DNA of 64,000 bases from Pigmentiphaga daeguensis (GTDB taxonomy: Bacteria > Pseudomonadota > Gammaproteobacteria > Burkholderiales > Burkholderiaceae_B), in assembly GCF_039523035.1 (NCBI RefSeq), contig NZ_BAAAEN010000013.1, forward strand, positions 62,001-126,000. Direction: 5' to 3'. Shown in pieces: positions 8,801-16,863 of this stretch. A model generated the notes under the pieces. It saw only the letters and a list, made by a program, of their open reading frames with translations. It was not told the DNA's origin and ran no database searches. How positions within the stretch are numbered: position 1 is the first letter of the stretch; each line of letters begins with the position of its first letter. The translations under genes and the position numbers were made by a program.

Positions 8801-8941
8801 CACCTGGACGTTGGTGATGTCGGGCACCGCGTCGATGGACAGGCGGGTGAAGTTGTAGAGGCCCAGCGCGGCCATGCCGAACACCGCCAGCATGACCAGC
8901 CATCGTTGCTCGATGGCGAACCGGATGATCCGTTCGAACAT
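5798..8941 (-). CDS. czcA: Heavy-metal efflux RND pump, CzcA family
   Basis: A 1047-residue RND inner-membrane pump, the usual size for the HME-RND group, which drives divalent cations (Co2+, Zn2+, Cd2+) from periplasm or cytoplasm out of the cell with proton influx. The fourth membrane helix carries DFGIIVDGAVVIVEN with Asp402, Asp408 and Glu415, at the numbering of the proton-relay residues of Cupriavidus CzcA. Large periplasmic loops follow the first and seventh membrane segments. It is the last gene of the order czcI-czcC-czcB-czcA, all leftward. The family members that take Zn/Co/Cd or Ni cannot be separated with certainty from sequence alone; the czcI neighbour favours Zn/Co/Cd. Confidence 0.94.
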   Translation of the reverse strand: MFERIIRFAIEQRWLVMLAVFGMAALGLYNFTRLSIDAVPDITNVQVQVNTSAPGYSPLETEQRITYPVETTMAGLPGLAQTRSLSRYGLSQVTVIFRDGTDIHFARQLVNQRIQEAREALPAGVTPTLGPISTGLGEIYMWTVEAAPDARKPDGSPYTLADLREIQDWVVRPQLRTVPGVTDINTIGGYAKEYLVAPNLERMAAHGLTLADVVTALDRNNVNVGAGYIERGGEQYLVRAPGQVGSMEDIREVIVSQAQGQPIRVRDIADVQMGRELRTGAATENGREVVLGTVFMLIGENSRAVSRAVDERLAAINKTLPPGVKTVTVYDRTTLVDKAIATVRKNLLEGAILVIVVLFLFLGNIRAALITAMVIPLSMLFTFTGMVSYKVSANLMSLGALDFGIIVDGAVVIVENCVRRIAHAQAAAGRALTRAERFGEVFEASKEARRPLIFGQLIIMIVYLPIFALTGVEGKMFHPMAMTVVLALLGAMILSITFVPAAVALLLDGRVQEKENRLMAAARRLYEPLLSRSLANTPVVLTFGAVAVALALAVATRLGAEFIPNLDEGDLAVQVLRIPGTSLSQAIAMQEELEKQVAKVPEVERVFAKIGTAEIASDPMPPNIADTYVMLKPQDAWPQPRRSHEEVVAAIRKVVEGVPGNNYEFTQPIQMRFNELISGVRSDVAVKIFGDDMAQLERTAAEIAAVMARLPGADAVKAEQTAGLPMLTIAVDRQKAARYGVSLAEVQETIATAVGGREAGIFFQGDRRFDILVRLPDNVRGDIEALKRLPVALPRGEGQARVAFVPLAELARFELAPGPNQISREDGKRRIVVSANVRGRDLGSFVSDAQNSIEASVRIPPGYWTAWGGTFEQLQSATERLQWVVPISLLLVFALLFAMFGNLRDGLIVFTGIPFALTGGMLALWLRGIPLSISAAVGFIALSGVAVLNGLVMLSFIRSLRAEGHPLDEAVRLGAATRLRPVLMTALVASLGFVPMALATGTGAEVQRPLATVVIGGIISSTALTLLVLPTLYRLAYRRQAHGEENR

Positions 8942-8964
8942 GAGTGTCTTCCTGTCTGTCCGGT

Positions 8965-10158
8965 CTAATGGGTATGCTCGGCGCTGGCCTTGCCCAGCTC
9001 GGCCTTGAGCGTGAAGGTGTTGGTCTCGGCGTAGCGCGCGCCGGGAGCCAGGCCCTCGAGCACTTCCACCCGCATGCCGTCGCGGCGGCCGGTCTTCACC
9101 GGCTGCGCCTTGAAGCCGCCGGGCACAACGGTAAACACCACGCTGTCATCGCCCACGGTCTGGATGGCATCGGCGGGCACGGCCAGGGCAACGGCTTCCT
9201 CGCCGCGCAGTACCTTGACGGTGATGAAGAGCCCCGGACGCCAGGCCATGCCGGGATTGGCGAGCGTGACGCGGGCGGTGGCCGTGCGGGTCTGCGCGCC
9301 CAGCAGCGGACCGACATAGGACACGGTGCCTTCGGCCGTCTCGTTCAGGGCGGAAGAGGAAATGCTGACCTTCTCGCCGACGCGTACCGCCGCCAGGTCC
9401 TGCGGGGCGACGATGAACTCGGCCCAGACCGTGCCCAGGTCGGCGATGGTGAACACGGCGGTGGTGTCGCCCACTGCCTCGCCCATGGCCATGTGCTTCT
9501 CGACCACCGTGCCGTCGAAGGGCGCGCGCAGCTCGTACTGGTTCAGCGCGGGCGCCTGGCTCGTCGCGCCCACGGCCCGGAGCTTCTGCGCGGCGTTCTG
9601 CACCGCGATCCTGGCCTCTTCCCGCGCGGTGCGCGCCTGCAGGTAGTCCTGTTCGGCGGACACCCGCTCCTCCCACAGCTTCTTTTCGCGCGCGAAGGTT
9701 TCCTCGGCCAGGTCCTCGCGCTTGCGCGCGGCCAGCAGTTCGCTGCGCAGGTCCGACAGCGACGTGCTGGCGATCACGGCCAGCACCTGGCCCTTGCGGA
9801 CCTGCTGCCCCAGGTCCGCCGACACACGTTCGACGATGCCTGCCAGCCGCGGCACGACATGGGCCGTGCGGTCCTCGTTGAAGCGTATCTCGCCCGGGAA
9901 TTCGCGGGTCGGCCGCAGTACGCCGGGGCCGGCCTCGGCCGTGCGTATGCCGGCCGCCTGGACCTGGGCCTCGCTCAGCCTCACCAGGCCGTCCTCGGCA
10001 TGCTCGTCGGCGGAGGCGCCGGCCGGCGCCTGGCCACCATGGCCGTGGCCGTCGCCCTCGCCATGCGGAGCGGGCCAGAACAGCACGCCTGCCACCGCCA
10101 GCGCGCCCGCGATCAGGATGGCCGCCATCGCGGCCTTTTGTTTGCTTGTCGTCGACAT
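8965..10158 (-). CDS. czcB: RND periplasmic adaptor, CzcB family
   Basis: A 397-residue membrane-fusion protein that links the CzcA pump to the outer-membrane channel. An N-terminal membrane anchor (about residues 10-28) is followed by a His-rich stretch (HGEGDGHGHGG, 32-42), then lipoyl/barrel halves around a coiled-coil hairpin (about 140-195). The protein ends in HTH. The histidines are a plausible metal-binding site, as in other CzcB proteins. ATG 10158. It is separated from czcC by 12 bases and from czcA by 23. Confidence 0.92.
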   Translation of the reverse strand: MSTTSKQKAAMAAILIAGALAVAGVLFWPAPHGEGDGHGHGGQAPAGASADEHAEDGLVRLSEAQVQAAGIRTAEAGPGVLRPTREFPGEIRFNEDRTAHVVPRLAGIVERVSADLGQQVRKGQVLAVIASTSLSDLRSELLAARKREDLAEETFAREKKLWEERVSAEQDYLQARTAREEARIAVQNAAQKLRAVGATSQAPALNQYELRAPFDGTVVEKHMAMGEAVGDTTAVFTIADLGTVWAEFIVAPQDLAAVRVGEKVSISSSALNETAEGTVSYVGPLLGAQTRTATARVTLANPGMAWRPGLFITVKVLRGEEAVALAVPADAIQTVGDDSVVFTVVPGGFKAQPVKTGRRDGMRVEVLEGLAPGARYAETNTFTLKAELGKASAEHTH

Positions 10159-10170
10159 GACAGGATTCCT

Positions 10171-11436
10171 TCAGCGGCCCAGCACGCGATCGATCGCGAT
10201 GGCGGCCTGGTAGGTGTCGGCCAGCACGGCCAGATAGCGGATGCGGGCCTGGAACAGCGTGCGCTGGGCGTCCAGCACATCCAGGAAGCCGGACTTGCCG
10301 GCCTCGAACCCGCGGGTGGCTGCTTCATAGGCCTCGCGAGCGCCGGGCAGCACCGTGCCGCGCAGCGCGTCGGCGCTCTTGCGTGCCAGTTCCAGTTGCG
10401 CGGATGCCTGGCGCAGTTCCTGCGCAAGCCTGACTTGCAGGGCACGATGCACGTCGCGTGCCTGGTCGGCCCGCACGGTGGCCTCGTACAGGTTGCCCTG
10501 GTTGCGGTCGAACAGCGGCAGCGGAATCGACACCCCCAGCAGGGTCTGGTTGCGCCCCAGTTCGTTGTTGCGCTGCGTGCCCGCCGTCAACCTCACGTCG
10601 GGATAGCGCTTGCTGCGCTCGACCCCGACCACGGCGTCGCGGCGTTCGATCTCCAACCGGTGCGCCGCCAGCTCGGGCGCCTGCTCCAGCTCCCGCAGCA
10701 GCGCATCGACGGGCGCGCGCGCGGGGAGTACGTCCAGGCTGCCCACGGCCTGGCCGAAGCGCGGATCGGGCTCGCCCCACAGCGACCCCAGCGCCCGCCT
10801 CGCTTCCTGCAAACGCGCCCGCGCCGCCTCGACCTCGAGGTCGGCGTTGGCCCGCTCGACGCGAGCCCGGGTCTCCTCCAGCGGCGGGACTTTGCCGGCC
10901 GCCACCCGCCGGGCCGCGATGTCGGCCGCCCGGGCCGCCACCTGCGCCGACCCGTTGGCCAGCGCCACGCCCTCCTGCGCGATCAGCAGGTCGAAGAAGG
11001 CGGCCACCGTGGCCGCGCGCAATTGCGCCCGGGCCCGCGTGAACTCGGCCACCGCCACGGTCTGCGCCCGCTCCGCGGCCAGGATGCGCGCGGAGCGCTT
11101 GCCGCCCAACTCGATGGGAATGCCCAGCTCCACGCTGGTGGTGCGCGAATCGCGCCGCGTATCCTCGACGGCGAAAGCGATGTCGGGATTGGGCAGGACG
11201 CGCGCCTGGACGACGCCGCCCTGCAAGGCCTCGGCCTCCTTGGCGGCAGCCGCCAGCGCCGGGTTGCCCGCGGCAGCCATGGCCAGCGCGGACTCCAGTG
11301 TCAGCGGACCGCCGGCGGCGGGCACCTGATCAAGAACGGGAACGGAAACGGGAACGGGATCGGGCCGCGGCTGGGCCGCGGCCATCGGGCTGGACAAGGC
11401 GGCCGCCAGCCCGAGCGGCCATAGAAGTCTGCGCAT
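10171..11436 (-). CDS. czcC: Outer-membrane efflux channel, CzcC (TolC superfamily)
   Basis: A 421-residue outer membrane factor with a signal peptide ending near AAAQ (residues 18-22). Two repeats of long amphipathic helices follow (LTLESALAMAAAGNPALAAA and a second copy around residue 230), the duplicated layout of the TolC/OEP family. It completes the tripartite export complex with the CzcB adaptor and CzcA pump encoded next on the same strand. Confidence 0.92.
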   Translation of the reverse strand: MRRLLWPLGLAAALSSPMAAAQPRPDPVPVSVPVLDQVPAAGGPLTLESALAMAAAGNPALAAAAKEAEALQGGVVQARVLPNPDIAFAVEDTRRDSRTTSVELGIPIELGGKRSARILAAERAQTVAVAEFTRARAQLRAATVAAFFDLLIAQEGVALANGSAQVAARAADIAARRVAAGKVPPLEETRARVERANADLEVEAARARLQEARRALGSLWGEPDPRFGQAVGSLDVLPARAPVDALLRELEQAPELAAHRLEIERRDAVVGVERSKRYPDVRLTAGTQRNNELGRNQTLLGVSIPLPLFDRNQGNLYEATVRADQARDVHRALQVRLAQELRQASAQLELARKSADALRGTVLPGAREAYEAATRGFEAGKSGFLDVLDAQRTLFQARIRYLAVLADTYQAAIAIDRVLGR

Positions 11437-11511
11437 CGAATTGCACCAGGGAAACGGTTGCGTGAATTCGGCGAGACGAAAGCAACGAGTGGAACGGCTG
11501 CGTCTCGCCGG

Positions 11512-11856
11512 CTAGACGAGCGCACGCCATTGGGGGCGTTCAGGCAGCGAGACGGGCGCCGCGGCCAGGAAGGCTGGCGACGCGGGAGAAAGGGCGTGGG
11601 CGATGCCTGCCTTGGGCAGGTCCGGCGTGCCGGCCAGGACGGCCTGCAGCGCGATCATGTGGCAGACCACACAATCGGGATGCACGGCTTTCTTGGCGTC
11701 GCCCTTGTCGCCGGTGTCCTGGTGGACGTGTTCGTGGTGGCCGAAGTGGGCCTGGGCCACCGTGCCGGTTTCGTGCTGGCAATAGGCGGCCGCCGCCGCC
11801 CAGGTGAACTGGAACGGCAGGAAGGCGATCATCAGCAGGATGAACAGGCGGCGCAT
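11512..11856 (-). CDS. czcI: CzcI-type small metal-resistance protein
   Basis: A 114-residue protein beginning with a signal peptide (MRRLFILLMIAFLPFQFTWA, residues 1-20). A His/Cys-rich segment follows: YCQHE, HFGHHEHVHQ (38-46) and DCVVCH (61-66). This pattern matches CzcI of Cupriavidus, an exported regulator or metal-binding protein encoded at the head of czc operons. The start at 11856 is well inside a longer open frame; upstream codons are low complexity and the signal peptide fixes the start. It precedes czcC by 75 bases and may sense periplasmic zinc. Confidence 0.85.
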   Translation of the reverse strand: MRRLFILLMIAFLPFQFTWAAAAAYCQHETGTVAQAHFGHHEHVHQDTGDKGDAKKAVHPDCVVCHMIALQAVLAGTPDLPKAGIAHALSPASPAFLAAAPVSLPERPQWRALV

Positions 11857-11957
11857 CTGGCCATTGTAGCCTCTGGCGCCGCTGCACGCCTGCGGCCGCT
11901 TGTCGCGGGCCGGGCCTGTTCCCGCCGGGAAGAGCCTCGCGCAGGCCGGAAACAGCC

Positions 11958-12380
11958 CTAGCGCAGCAGCCGGCTGCCGCTGTTGCGCGAGCCGGAACGG
12001 TCTCCGGTTCCCTGGGACTGCGTGCCCGTCGAGGAATCGCGCCCGCCGGAACCGGTGGCTCCACGGTTGGGCGGCTGGTTTTGCGCGCCGCCCTGCGTGG
12101 TGCTGCCCGGATAGCCGGCCCCATCGGTGCCCTGGCCCTGCTTGCCGGCGGACGAACCGCTGCTCTGGGCGTTGCCCGACGATCCCGACGGTCCGCTGTT
12201 CGCGCTGCCTCGCGTCGGGCTGTCGGAGCTGGACCCGCTGGGCGCATTGCTGCCGCCGCTCTGGCTGCTGCTGCCGCTCTGGCTGCCGCCGGCACCAGGT
12301 CCCGCCTGGGCCATGGCCAGCGGCGCCGCCAGGGCCATGCCCATGCAAAGCAGGATCTTTCTCGTAATGGGATGCGTCAT
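11958..12380 (-). CDS. Gly/Ser/Gln-rich secreted protein of unknown function
   Basis: A 140-residue protein with a signal peptide (about residues 1-25, cleaved after LAMAQA). The rest is low complexity: Gly, Ser, Gln and Asn with scattered Pro and almost no hydrophobic residues, so likely disordered in the periplasm. The start ATG 12380 has an AGGAG Shine-Dalgarno at good spacing, and the signal peptide supports a real gene. It lies 101 bases upstream of czcI on the same strand. I recognise no family. Confidence 0.7.
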   Translation of the reverse strand: MTHPITRKILLCMGMALAAPLAMAQAGPGAGGSQSGSSSQSGGSNAPSGSSSDSPTRGSANSGPSGSSGNAQSSGSSAGKQGQGTDGAGYPGSTTQGGAQNQPPNRGATGSGGRDSSTGTQSQGTGDRSGSRNSGSRLLR

Positions 12381-12433
12381 GTCGTTCTCCTGAAAGCCCC
12401 TTTTCCAGCAGAAAACATGCCCGCCCTTCCCAG

Positions 12434-12468
12434 GGCCTGTTCACGCTGAAAGGAAGCGTGCACAGGCC
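12434..12468. terminator. Stem-loop downstream of the amidohydrolase gene
   Basis: Arms 12434-12447 and 12455-12468 pair over 14 bases with one mismatch around a 7-base loop. The hairpin lies 12 bases past the amidohydrolase stop codon and before the Gly/Ser-rich gene, both leftward. There is no U tract, so it would act as an mRNA 3' end stabiliser or a factor-assisted terminator. Confidence 0.5.
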
Positions 12469-12479
12469 GGGAATGGGCG

Positions 12480-13322
12480 CTAGAGGCCCAGCACGCGCTC
12501 CGCATTGGCGTGCATGACTTTATCCATCACCGCGTCGCTGTAGCCCAGTTCCTCCCACTCCTTGAGAATGCGCGCATAGGGCAGGCTGGGGTAATCGCTG
12601 CCGAACATGATCTTGTCCTGCAGACGGCCGCGGATGTCGACCTTGAGGTTGCCCGGGAAGTGCTTGGGCGCCCAACCCGACATCTCCCAATAGACGTTCC
12701 CCTTGTGCAGGGCCACGGCGGTGGTCTCGTCCACCCAGGGCCAGCCGGGATGCGCCATGATGATCTTCAGGTTGGGGAAATCGGCCGCCAGGTCGTCGAT
12801 GGCGGCAGGATGGGCATGGCGTATGCGCGCGCCCATTCCTCCCGGCAGGCCGGCCCCCATGCCCGTGGTGCCGACGTCTATCATCACGGCCGCGCCCAGC
12901 GAGGCGATTTCCTCGAACAACGGGTAGTAGCGCGTGTCGTTGACCGCGAAGTGCTGCATGATGGGGTGGAAGTGAAAACCCATGAAGCCCAGTTCGCGCA
13001 CCGCGGTTCGGGCCTGGCGTATCGCGATCTCGCCCTTGGCGGGCTCCAGCGCGCCCCAGCACTGGATGATGCGGCCGGGATGGCGTTTCCACATGCCGTG
13101 CACGTACTCGTTGGTGCAGGGCGGCGTGGCCACGGTGGTCTCCAGGTCCAGCGCGACCAGGCAGGCATCCACGCCGGCCGCGGCGAACTCGGCCACTACC
13201 TCGTCCTCGGGCTTGCCGACCCAGTTCCGCTTCCAGTAGGTGGCCAGGGCCTCGACGTACGGACCCTGGGCGTCGATCCAGGTCTGGGTGCCCGGATAGC
13301 AATGCAGATCGATGATGCGCAT
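12480..13322 (-). CDS. Amidohydrolase-2 family protein (metal-dependent hydrolase or decarboxylase)
   Basis: A 280-residue TIM-barrel protein of the Amidohydro_2 group. Expected metal or active-site motifs are DLH (residues 5-7), HFHP in the middle, AHPGWPW (about 195) and GSDYPS near the C-terminus. This group includes ACMSD, gamma-resorcylate/salicylate-type decarboxylases and 2-pyrone-4,6-dicarboxylate lactonase. Substrate and even reaction class (hydrolysis or decarboxylation) are open. It ends a leftward cluster with an adenylating enzyme, an SDR and a Bug binding protein, which suggests a role in breakdown of an aromatic acid. The start has GGAG upstream. Confidence 0.88.
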   Translation of the reverse strand: MRIIDLHCYPGTQTWIDAQGPYVEALATYWKRNWVGKPEDEVVAEFAAAGVDACLVALDLETTVATPPCTNEYVHGMWKRHPGRIIQCWGALEPAKGEIAIRQARTAVRELGFMGFHFHPIMQHFAVNDTRYYPLFEEIASLGAAVMIDVGTTGMGAGLPGGMGARIRHAHPAAIDDLAADFPNLKIIMAHPGWPWVDETTAVALHKGNVYWEMSGWAPKHFPGNLKVDIRGRLQDKIMFGSDYPSLPYARILKEWEELGYSDAVMDKVMHANAERVLGL

Positions 13323-13340
13323 CTCGCGTCTCTCCTTCGC

Positions 13341-14981
13341 TCAGGCCGCGGCCGCCCTGGAGGCCACCATCTCGGCCAGGGATTTCTTGGACACCTTGCC
13401 GAAGGTGGACACCGGAAAATCGTCCAGCACCTCCAGCCGCTCGGGCAGCTTGAACTTGGCGATCTCGCGCGCCTTCAGGAAATCCACCAGCTCGGGCAGC
13501 GTCAGCGATGCGCCCGCCCGCAGCACCACGCACGCGCACATGCGCTCGCCCATGTCGGGGTCCGGCATGGGGACGCAGGCCACGTTCTGCACCGCGGGAT
13601 GCATGAGTATCAGGTTCTCGATCTCTTCCGCGCTGATCTTCTCGCCGCCGCGGTTGATCAGGTCCTTCTTGCGGCCCTCGACGATGTAGTTGCCCGAGGG
13701 GTGCTGGCGCATGAGGTCGCCGGACCGGTAGAAGCCGTCGGGCGTGAACTGCCTCGCGTTGTACTCGGGCACGCCGAAGTAGCCGCGCAGCGTGTAGGGC
13801 CCCCGGCAGGACAGCTCGCCCACCTCGCCCGGTCCGACCTCGCGTCCCTCGTCGTCGATCAGCTTGATTTCGTCGTCGGGGCAGACCGGTCGGCCGCACG
13901 TTTCCATCATCACGTCCTCGGGATCGTCGTGGCGCACGAACATCAGCACGCCTTCTGACATGCCGAAGTTCTCCTGCACCAGCGCGGACGGAATGAGGCG
14001 ACGGGTACGCGAGCGAACCTCGGGCTGCATGCGCTGCCCACCGCTCTGGATGAGCCGCAGCGAGGACAGGTCGTGGCGTCCGATGTCCGGATCGTTGATC
14101 AGGCGGATCAGCAGCGCCGGCACCACCTTGAGGTGCGTCACGCGGTGCTTCTCGATCAGCGCGAACATCTCGGCCGGACGGGTGTTCGCGTGCAGCACCA
14201 CCTTGGCGCCGTTCAGCAGGAAGCCCTGTATGCCGGGACACGCCAGCGGCAGGTTGTGCGCGATGGGCAGCACCAGCAGCAGCACGGAACTGCCGTCCAC
14301 CCGCGTGACCTCCGACGCGACCTTGGAGTTATAGGCGTAGTCGTTGTTGGTGCGCGGGATCAGCTTGGGGATGCCGGTCGTGCCGCCCGACAACTGGAAG
14401 ATGCAGGGGTCCTCGGGATCGATGCGTATGTCGCGCAAGGCGGCCCGGTCTCCCGGAGCGGGGGTCTCGATCAGTTCGGGCAGCGAGTGCTCTCCCGGGC
14501 CCGCCGGGCCCAGCACCAGCCGCAGCCGCAGGCAGTCGTTCTCGTGCTGGATGCGGTCCACCACCGGACCGAAGGCGAAGTCGCCCTGCGACACGGGATA
14601 GACGCAGCAGCGCGCCTGCGACAGCCTGACGAACTGGCTGATCTCCTGGTAGCGATGGGTGACCAGCGCGGCGATGGGAATGGCGCCGATCTTCTGCAGC
14701 GCGAAATACAGGATCACGAACTCCGCCACGTTAGGCAGCGTGGGCACGACGCGATCCAGCGGCTTGAGCCCGAGCGCCAGCAGGTGCAGCGCCAGGTTGT
14801 CGCTCAGCCTGTCCAGGTCGGCGTAGGTATAGCAGCGGTCGCCGTCGACCAGCGCCACCTTTCCCGCATGGCGCGCGAACGCCTGCGCGAATTCCTGCGC
14901 CAGAGAACGATCCTGCCAGTAGCCGCGCTCGCGGTAGCGGCGGGCGAACTCGGGCGGAAAAGGAACGAATCCCTCGAGCAT
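13341..14981 (-). CDS. Aryl-acid adenylating enzyme, EntE/DhbE-like with salicylate-type pocket
   Basis: A 546-residue ANL-superfamily enzyme that activates an aromatic acid with ATP, and perhaps transfers it to CoA. Core motifs are LSGGTTGIPK (197-206), FGMSEG (339-344), SGD in YRSGDL, and GRKKDLINRGGEK near the C-terminus. It aligns well with EntE/DhbE, including HNLPLACPG at 242-250. At the two positions that I recall distinguish 2,3-dihydroxybenzoate enzymes (Ser, Val) from salicylate enzymes (Cys, Leu), it has Cys248 and Leu346. No siderophore synthetase or isochorismatase is nearby, so a catabolic role is more likely. ATG 14981 has GAGGAG six bases upstream. Confidence 0.88.
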   Translation of the reverse strand: MLEGFVPFPPEFARRYRERGYWQDRSLAQEFAQAFARHAGKVALVDGDRCYTYADLDRLSDNLALHLLALGLKPLDRVVPTLPNVAEFVILYFALQKIGAIPIAALVTHRYQEISQFVRLSQARCCVYPVSQGDFAFGPVVDRIQHENDCLRLRLVLGPAGPGEHSLPELIETPAPGDRAALRDIRIDPEDPCIFQLSGGTTGIPKLIPRTNNDYAYNSKVASEVTRVDGSSVLLLVLPIAHNLPLACPGIQGFLLNGAKVVLHANTRPAEMFALIEKHRVTHLKVVPALLIRLINDPDIGRHDLSSLRLIQSGGQRMQPEVRSRTRRLIPSALVQENFGMSEGVLMFVRHDDPEDVMMETCGRPVCPDDEIKLIDDEGREVGPGEVGELSCRGPYTLRGYFGVPEYNARQFTPDGFYRSGDLMRQHPSGNYIVEGRKKDLINRGGEKISAEEIENLILMHPAVQNVACVPMPDPDMGERMCACVVLRAGASLTLPELVDFLKAREIAKFKLPERLEVLDDFPVSTFGKVSKKSLAEMVASRAAAA

Positions 14982-14990
14982 GGCGTCTCC

Positions 14991-15752
14991 TCAGGTCGAA
15001 CTGGTGTAGCCGCCATCGATCACGACGATCTCGCCGGTGACGAAGCGGTTCGATTGGAGCAGGTTCAACATGGTCTCGGCCACGTCGTCGGCGGTCACGC
15101 AACGGCACAACGGCGTGGCGCGGGCACGCTTGCCCATGAGATCGTCGTACCGGTCTCCCAGCATGCGCTGCATCCAGTCGCCTTCCATCCAGCCTGGCGC
15201 GACGGCGTTCACGCGGATATCCGGTCCCAGGTTCCAGGCCAGGGTCTTGGTCAGGTTCACGACCGCCGCCTTGCTGGCGGCATAGGGCAGGGGCTGGGGC
15301 CCGGGCCTGAGCCCGACGATGCTGGCCGTGTTGACGATGGCCGGATCCGTGCCCTTCCTGAGCAGCGGCACCGCGGCGCGCGTGACCTGGAAAAGCCCCC
15401 GCACGTTCACGGCGAAGGTGCGGTCCCACTCGCCCATGTCCAGGCTGTCCAGGTCGCGGACCTTCCAGGCCGCCGTCGTGCCGGCATTGTTGACCAGGGC
15501 GTCCAGGTGGCCGAACCGGTCGCCGACGGCGCGCATCATCTCGCGCACCGCGGCATCGTCGGCCACGTCGCACTGGAGCAGCATCGTGCGGGCCCCCAGG
15601 GCAGCCGCCTCGCTGGCCACTTCGCTGGCGGCCTTCGCGCTGGATGCATAGTTGATCGCCACGTCGTACCCGGCGCGCGCCAGGGCCAGGACCGCGCTGC
15701 GGCCGATACCGGTCGCGCCGCCGGTGACCAGCGCCTTTCTTCTCTCGTTCAT
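14991..15752 (-). CDS. Short-chain dehydrogenase/reductase
   Basis: A 253-residue Rossmann-fold oxidoreductase of the classical SDR type. It has TGGATGIG for the dinucleotide, NNAG in the middle, and the catalytic Ser plus Y-A-A-S-K. The acidic or basic residue after strand 2 (NYASSAKA) does not clearly settle NAD versus NADP. I take ATG 15752 because GGAA precedes it at a normal distance; another in-frame ATG lies at 15764. Only nine bases separate it from the adenylating enzyme, so both are surely co-transcribed. It probably oxidises or reduces a hydroxylated intermediate in the same aromatic-acid pathway. Confidence 0.9.
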   Translation of the reverse strand: MNERRKALVTGGATGIGRSAVLALARAGYDVAINYASSAKAASEVASEAAALGARTMLLQCDVADDAAVREMMRAVGDRFGHLDALVNNAGTTAAWKVRDLDSLDMGEWDRTFAVNVRGLFQVTRAAVPLLRKGTDPAIVNTASIVGLRPGPQPLPYAASKAAVVNLTKTLAWNLGPDIRVNAVAPGWMEGDWMQRMLGDRYDDLMGKRARATPLCRCVTADDVAETMLNLLQSNRFVTGEIVVIDGGYTSST

Positions 15753-15788
15753 CTGCATTTCCATCGTGGTTTGATCGGACGGCCAGGC

Positions 15789-16784
15789 CTATTGCGGCTG
15801 AATCGCCAGTTCCTGCACCGTGTTCTTCCAGACCGCCTGCTGGCCGCGCACGAAGGCCTGGAGATCGGCCGCGCTGCCATGCATGGGGTAGACGCCCAGG
15901 TCGGCCAGGCGCGAGACCAGCTCCTTGTCATCCAGCAGGCGATTGATGTCGGCATTGATCCGTTCGACGACCGGGCCGGGCGTTCCGGTGGGCGCGAACA
16001 GCGCGAACCAACCCAGCGACTCGAAACCCGGCAGGGTCTCGGCCACCGTGGGCACCGACTCCAGGCCCGGCAACCGCTGCGGCGAGGTCACCGCCAGGGC
16101 TCGCATCTTGCCGGCCTTGACGTGCTGGACCAGGGCCGGGATGCCGTCGATGGTCAAGGCCGCCTCGCCCGCCAGCACCGCGTTGATGGCGGCCGGCGAC
16201 CCCGCATAGGGCACGGTGAAGAGCTGGAAACCGCCGGCCCGCGCCAGCATCTCGCCGGTCAGGTGCGGCACCGAGCCAGCCTGTGCCGCCGCGAAATTCA
16301 ACGTTCCCGGCCTGGCCTTGCCTTCCCTCGCCAGGTCGGCCACCGAACGGATGGCGGACGTGCCGGGCACCACCACCATCATGGGGCTGGTGCCCACCGC
16401 GGCCACGGGCACGATGTCGCGATCCACGTCATACTGCGGCTGCTTGTAGAGCAAGGGCGTGAGTACCGCCGCGGCGGCGGGCACGAACCCCACCGTGTAG
16501 CCGTCGGCCGCGGATCGCGCCAGCGTCGACATGCCCGGAATGCCACCGGCGCCTGGCTTGTTCTCGACATACACCGACTGCCCCCAGGCGTGCGAGAGCC
16601 GGTCCGCGACCAGCCGTGCCACGACGTCGGGCGCGGCCCCGGGCGGGAACGGCACGATCATCCTGACCGGCTTGACGGGCCAGGTCTGGGCCCGTGCATC
16701 CTGAATCAACGACAGGGCGACGGCGAACCCTGCCGCCCATGCCAGCAGCCGGCCGTGCCGGCCCAAGGCCATGATGCGTTGCAT
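15789..16784 (-). CDS. Bug/TctC-family periplasmic substrate-binding protein
   Basis: A 331-residue exported protein: signal peptide to about residue 32 (ARA-QTWP), then the hallmark WPVKPVRMIVPFPPGAAPDVVAR. The Bug family, very expanded in Bordetella and relatives, binds carboxylates for TctAB tripartite carriers or for sensing. No tctA/tctB is present here, so it must share a membrane partner encoded elsewhere. It is the first gene of the cluster, with a GGAG Shine-Dalgarno, and diverges from a LysR gene. It probably captures the aromatic acid used by the downstream enzymes. Confidence 0.92.
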   Translation of the reverse strand: MQRIMALGRHGRLLAWAAGFAVALSLIQDARAQTWPVKPVRMIVPFPPGAAPDVVARLVADRLSHAWGQSVYVENKPGAGGIPGMSTLARSAADGYTVGFVPAAAAVLTPLLYKQPQYDVDRDIVPVAAVGTSPMMVVVPGTSAIRSVADLAREGKARPGTLNFAAAQAGSVPHLTGEMLARAGGFQLFTVPYAGSPAAINAVLAGEAALTIDGIPALVQHVKAGKMRALAVTSPQRLPGLESVPTVAETLPGFESLGWFALFAPTGTPGPVVERINADINRLLDDKELVSRLADLGVYPMHGSAADLQAFVRGQQAVWKNTVQELAIQPQ

Positions 16785-16863
16785 GCTTGTCTCCTGCGCG
16801 TGCTATCAAGTTTTTCTGGTGAACGCGAGGTGACTGTAGAGAAGTGGCGGTGCTACGGACAAG

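Noticed and set aside
5741..8968. A 1075-codon open frame on the plus strand opposite czcA
   Set aside because: It is a GC-rich shadow of czcA: His/Gln/Arg/Ala-rich, with no domain, while the minus-strand frame holds all CzcA motifs.
13341..14981. Siderophore biosynthesis (entE-like gene)
   Set aside because: No isochorismate synthase, isochorismatase, carrier protein or nonribosomal peptide synthetase is nearby; the context is catabolic.
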